DNA of 8,395 nt, taken from contig JAADYY010000028.1 of the NCBI GenBank assembly GCA_010092805.1, positions 1 to 8,395 on the forward strand, written 5' to 3'. Origin of the DNA: Chloroflexota bacterium (GTDB taxonomy: Bacteria > Chloroflexota > Anaerolineae > Aggregatilineales > Phototrophicaceae). Positions within the stretch are counted from its first letter, which is position 1; each line of letters begins with the position of its first letter. The notes below the pieces were generated by a model, which was not told where the DNA came from, ran no database searches, and was given only the letters and a program-made list of their open reading frames with translations. Position numbers and translations under genes: made by a program. Positions 5,256 through 8,395 of the stretch are shown here, one piece after another.

Positions 5256-7316
5256 ATGACCGAACCTGTTATCAAGACTGATCATCTCTCGATTGAGTAC
5301 CGCATAGGCAAGCATTGGCGCAACGCTATCCGGGATGTGAGCCTGCAAATCAACGCCCTGCAAATTCACGGTCTGGTTGGTGAGAGCGGCAGCGGCAAAT
5401 CGACACTCGGTCTGGCGATGATGCGCTACCTTTCGAGTAATGCGCGCATCACCGAAGGCGAGATCATGTTCGGAGGACAGGACCTTGTGCCACTCACCGA
5501 AACTGAACTCTCCGAGATTTGGGGCAGTCAGATCAGCTTAGTACCGCAAAATGCCCTCGCTTCGCTCAATCCATCGCTGACTATCGCCCAACAAATGATC
5601 GAAACGACGCAGCTCCATCTAAAACTGTCGAATCGCGAATCGATGCAACGGGCTGTTGAAGCGCTCACCAGTGTGAGGATCGCCGACCCTGAGCGTGTCC
5701 TGCGCCGTTATCCGCATCAACTCAGCGGCGGCATGCAGCAGCGTGTGATGATCGCGCTGGCACTCAGTACACGCCCACGGCTGCTTGTGCTTGACGAGCC
5801 AACGACGGCGTTGGATGTCACGACGCAAGCAGTGATACTCGACCTTGTGCGCGATCTCATCAAAGAGGAGCAGGCAGCGGCTCTGTACGTGTCGCACGAT
5901 CTGGGTACGGTGGCGCAGTTATGCGACTATGTGACGGTACTTTATGCGGGCGAAGTCATGGAGAGCGCCCCGGTTCGGGATTTGTTCAAGGAGCCGCTGC
6001 ATCCCTACACCAGCGGCTTGTTGGCGAGTTTGCCAAGCGCGGCGGCGGGTAACGAATCGCGTTTGTCTACGATTGATGGGGTCGCCCCATCGTTGACCGA
6101 ACGCCCTCATGCCTGTGTCTTCGCTAATCGGTGCCCGGTTGCGGTTGACCGCTGCTACACGGAAAAACCGCCCCTAGAGAATGTCGGTGGTCAAGGGACG
6201 GTACGCTGTTGGCGTTGGCAAGAAATCGCAAGTGGTGAACTCATCGCCGAGAACAGCCCGACGGGGGTGTTCGAAGAAGCCAGCCCCAAAGCCGAGTACG
6301 TGCTTGATAGCAACAACCTTGACAAGCAATTTGGCGAATACAATGTGCTGGATCGTTTAATGGGCAAGCAACCCCAATTTGTCCATGCCGTTGATGATGT
6401 CTCGCTCAAAGTTCGTGAACGGTCGACACTCGGATTGGTTGGCGAGAGCGGCAGCGGCAAGACGACCCTCGCACGTGTGATCGTCGCACTCAACACCGCC
6501 GACGACGGCGACATCGAGTTGCTGGGCCTCAAGATCAGCCTGAAGCTCCGTGAGCGTCAGCGCGATGAGCTGCGTAATCTGCGGATGATTTTCCAGAATC
6601 CGCACGATGCGCTCAATCCATTTCGGACGGTCGGGCAAACGCTGTCGCGCACCTTCCGCGTTCTCAGTGCAGATTCACCGTCGCGCGATGAAATCAAGGC
6701 GCGGGTTGTCCGTCTGCTCGAATCAATTGGGTTGACAGCCGAATATTACAGCCGCTATCCGGCGCGGTTGAGTGGTGGCGAGAAACAGCGTGTTGCCATC
6801 GCGCGTGCTTTTGCCGCAGACCCGGCGCTCATCATTGCCGATGAACCGACCTCGTCACTCGATGTGTCGGTACAAGCGGTGATTCTCAATCTGCTGAAAG
6901 ACTTGCGCGCGCGGGAAGGGGCTTCTTATCTTGTGATTTCACACGATTTGGAAGTGATTCGCTATCTGTCAGACTGGATCGCTGTAATGTACCTGGGGCA
7001 GATTGTGGAACAAGGCTCGAATGAGCAAGTTTCGCAGCCGCCCATGCATCCCTACACCGAAGCACTGCTTTCGGCAATGCCCAGCCCCGATCCGACCCGA
7101 ACAGACACGAGTATTCGCCTCGATGGTGATGTGCCCAGTCCACGTAACAAACCGACGGGCTGCCCTTTCCACACGCGGTGCCCGCGTTTCATTGGCTCAA
7201 TCTGCGTTGAGGAAGAACCGCCAGTACGCGCAGCCAAAGATGAGCACACCATCCGCTGCCACCACACGCTGGAAGACCTTGTCGAGATGCAATCCACCCC
7301 GGTGCCTGAGCTTTGA
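5256..7316 (+). CDS. Fused double-ATPase subunit of an Opp/Dpp transporter (DppD-DppF fusion)
   Basis: A 686-residue cytoplasmic protein with two complete ABC domains in one chain, powering the two permeases. First half: Walker A GESGSGKS 42-49, Q-loop Q98, signature LSGGM 156-160, Walker B ending D180-E181, switch H214. Second half: Walker A GESGSGKT 396-403, Q447, LSGGE 505-509, D529-E530, H563. Both ATP sites therefore keep their key residues. Each half ends in the oligopeptide-type C-terminal extension (HPYTSGLL, HPYTEALL) with four Cys: C287, C293, C300, C318 and C636, C642, C650, C668. That pattern recalls the iron-sulfur-bearing extension reported for a mycobacterial OppD. The ATG at 5256 lies 4 bases after the DppC-type stop. 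A GTG at 5223 in frame would overlap that gene and adds only 11 residues, so it is less likely. No strong ribosome site is seen, which suggests coupling. Function is secure; the metal cluster is inferred. Confidence 0.94.
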   Translation: MTEPVIKTDHLSIEYRIGKHWRNAIRDVSLQINALQIHGLVGESGSGKSTLGLAMMRYLSSNARITEGEIMFGGQDLVPLTETELSEIWGSQISLVPQNALASLNPSLTIAQQMIETTQLHLKLSNRESMQRAVEALTSVRIADPERVLRRYPHQLSGGMQQRVMIALALSTRPRLLVLDEPTTALDVTTQAVILDLVRDLIKEEQAAALYVSHDLGTVAQLCDYVTVLYAGEVMESAPVRDLFKEPLHPYTSGLLASLPSAAAGNESRLSTIDGVAPSLTERPHACVFANRCPVAVDRCYTEKPPLENVGGQGTVRCWRWQEIASGELIAENSPTGVFEEASPKAEYVLDSNNLDKQFGEYNVLDRLMGKQPQFVHAVDDVSLKVRERSTLGLVGESGSGKTTLARVIVALNTADDGDIELLGLKISLKLRERQRDELRNLRMIFQNPHDALNPFRTVGQTLSRTFRVLSADSPSRDEIKARVVRLLESIGLTAEYYSRYPARLSGGEKQRVAIARAFAADPALIIADEPTSSLDVSVQAVILNLLKDLRAREGASYLVISHDLEVIRYLSDWIAVMYLGQIVEQGSNEQVSQPPMHPYTEALLSAMPSPDPTRTDTSIRLDGDVPSPRNKPTGCPFHTRCPRFIGSICVEEEPPVRAAKDEHTIRCHHTLEDLVEMQSTPVPEL

Positions 7317-7331
7317 GGGGCAAACAACCTG

Positions 7332-8279
7332 ATGGCACGCTACATCGTACGCCGCACCTTTCTTCTGCTACTAACGATGCTTGTCACGTCGTTCATCATT
7401 TTTGCGTTGACCCAGTTGCTGCCTGGTGACATCGCCAACCTGGTATTGGGTCGTGATGCCTCGCCGACGGCAATCGCCAATTTCAACGAGGAGTTCGGGT
7501 TAGATCAGCCGGCAGTCCAGCAGTACGCCAATTGGTTAACAGGTTTCGTCACAGCGGATTGGGGACGTTCATACACCGCCGGAAGCCCCCCGGTGCGCCC
7601 GTTGGTCCTTGATCGGCTCGTCAACTCGCTGATTCTTGCCGCGTATACCTTGCTGATCGCTATTCCGCTGTCGATTGGGATCGGCATTATCGCGGCGCTG
7701 AACGAGAATAAATGGGTTGACAACGTCATTTCGGTCGTGTCACTCTCGATTGTTGGGCTGCCAGAATTTGTCACGGGTATTGTGCTCGTCAATGTTTTCG
7801 CGCTGAACTTTGGCTGGTTCGAAGCGACATCGCTGATTCCAGATGATTTGACCCTGGTTGGCTGGCTGCGCATCTTGACGCTGCCGGCGCTCACTGCCAG
7901 TTTTGTGCTGGTGGGCTATGTCTCACGCATGACGCGCGCTGGAATGCTCGATGAACTCAGCAAACCCTACGTGCGGACAGCGCAGCTCAAAGGGCTGCCC
8001 CGACGCACTGTGCTTTTGCGGCATGTTCTGCGCAATGCACTGCTCCCAACAATCACGGTCATCGCCATCAGCATCGGTTGGTTGATGGGTGGGCTGGTCG
8101 TCATTGAGAACGTCTTCAACTACCCAGGGATGGGGTCATTGCTCGTGACCGCTGTGACACAGAAGAACCTGCCCGTGTTGCAAGCCGTATCGGTGATGAT
8201 CGTGTTTATCTTCGCGTTTTCCAACCTGGTCGCTGATTTACTCTATGCCCTGCTGAATCCGCGCACCCGCCTCACATAG
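7332..8279 (+). CDS. ABC transporter permease, DppB/OppB type
   Basis: A 315-residue membrane subunit, partner of the DppC-type permease. It starts with the DppB-typical RYIVRRTF-LLLL and first membrane segment (about 9-29), then LLPGD (29-33) and the extracytoplasmic loop with FGLDQP-QYANWL and DWGRSY (76-81). Further membrane segments lie near 98-122, 133-158, 182-197, 238-258 and 283-306. The EAA-type docking loop is at 213-239 (YVRTAQLKG to RNALLP), and ENVFNYPGMG (259-268) is a DppB hallmark. Length matches the family (about 305-340). The ATG at 7332 comes 15 bases after the ATPase stop. GAGGGG (7315-7320), overlapping that stop, may serve as ribosome site but lies 11 bases away, somewhat far. 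Being last in the operon, after the ATPase, is unusual for a DppB. The annotation is secure. Confidence 0.94.
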   Translation: MARYIVRRTFLLLLTMLVTSFIIFALTQLLPGDIANLVLGRDASPTAIANFNEEFGLDQPAVQQYANWLTGFVTADWGRSYTAGSPPVRPLVLDRLVNSLILAAYTLLIAIPLSIGIGIIAALNENKWVDNVISVVSLSIVGLPEFVTGIVLVNVFALNFGWFEATSLIPDDLTLVGWLRILTLPALTASFVLVGYVSRMTRAGMLDELSKPYVRTAQLKGLPRRTVLLRHVLRNALLPTITVIAISIGWLMGGLVVIENVFNYPGMGSLLVTAVTQKNLPVLQAVSVMIVFIFAFSNLVADLLYALLNPRTRLT

Positions 8280-8296
8280 ACGTGATTGGTCACCAT

Positions 8297-8358
8297 GGGA
8301 GCGGCTGTGGGCAGCGTGATTGAGCGCATCTACGCCGGACTTCTACCCATCCGCTCCC
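8297..8358. other. Extended stem-loop after the transporter operon
   Basis: GGGAGCGG (8297-8304) pairs perfectly with CCGCTCCC (8351-8358). Inside it, TGGG (8308-8311) pairs with CCCA (8346-8349), then GCGT (8314-8317) with ACGC (8332-8335), and GAT (8318-8320) with ATC (8328-8330). It starts 17 bases after the last stop codon. No T-run follows, so it is not a standard intrinsic terminator. It may protect the 3' end, act as a factor-assisted terminator, or be a chance fold. No gene is recognised in 8280-8395. Confidence 0.35.
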
Positions 8359-8395
8359 CGTAATCGTGGGCATCGTCGCCGAGCTGGGGCGTGAC

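Noticed and set aside
5379..6463. Near-identical DNA at the two Walker A sites (about 17 identical bases near 5382 and 6443)
   Set aside because: Explained by the same protein motif, GESGSGK, in the two related ATPase halves with similar codon choice; not a mobile or recombination repeat.
8295..8363. 22-codon open frame starting at ATG 8295
   Set aside because: There is no ribosome site, it is very short, and it coincides with the stem-loop at 8297-8358.
8366..8395. Possible start (GTG) of a next gene running off the window, VGIVAELGRD
   Set aside because: Only ten codons are visible with no Shine-Dalgarno sequence; too little to call a gene, although one may begin near here.
1..8395. CRISPR arrays, tRNA or rRNA genes
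   Set aside because: No regularly spaced repeats and no cloverleaf or ribosomal signatures were seen on either strand.

Overview
The window looks like a piece of a chromosomal carbohydrate-utilisation locus from a free-living, moderately GC-rich bacterium. All five complete genes and the one partial gene lie on the + strand. Chloroflexota (Anaerolineae-like) is my best guess. The grounds are the protein style: a short Thr/Pro/Glu linker between a carbohydrate-binding module and a GH16 domain, signal peptides ending in A-x-A-Q, a family-5 solute-binding protein without a lipobox, and a fused double-ATPase Opp/Dpp transporter. This is an impression from composition and family resemblance, with no phylogenetic marker behind it.

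Layout. (1) Bases 2-439 hold the C-terminal part of a GH3 beta-glucosidase, cut by the window edge. (2) Bases 467-1969 hold a secreted protein with a CBM11/CIA30-like module and a GH16 laminarinase-type catalytic domain; the 27-base gap after the GH3 gene suggests one transcript. (3) Bases 1970-2655 are a 686-base gap, visibly more AT-rich. It carries a 9-bp stem-loop, a probable decayed insertion-sequence end on the - strand, two candidate sigma-70 promoters with perfect TATAAT boxes (one overlaid by a 15-bp palindrome), and a roughly 280-base leader. (4) Bases 2656-8279 form a tight four-gene ABC transporter operon of the peptide/nickel (Opp/Dpp) type: solute-binding protein, DppC-type permease, fused DppD-DppF ATPase, DppB-type permease. 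Gaps are 4, 4 and 15 bases. (5) Bases 8280-8395 hold no convincing gene but can fold into an elaborate stem-loop.

How they may work together (inference). The secreted GH16 enzyme would cut a beta-1,3- or mixed-linkage glucan outside the cell. The transporter, although of the 'peptide' family, may import the resulting oligosaccharides, as related Opp-type systems do in Thermotoga and Pyrococcus. The GH3 enzyme would then release glucose. The strongest oddities are a short palindromic repeat of the widespread 'VIPAxAG' type that forms the start of the DppC-type permease gene just after the binding-protein gene, the unusual order A-C-DF-B, and a four-cysteine set in each half of the fused ATPase. 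Apart from those features I see no wholly new system here.
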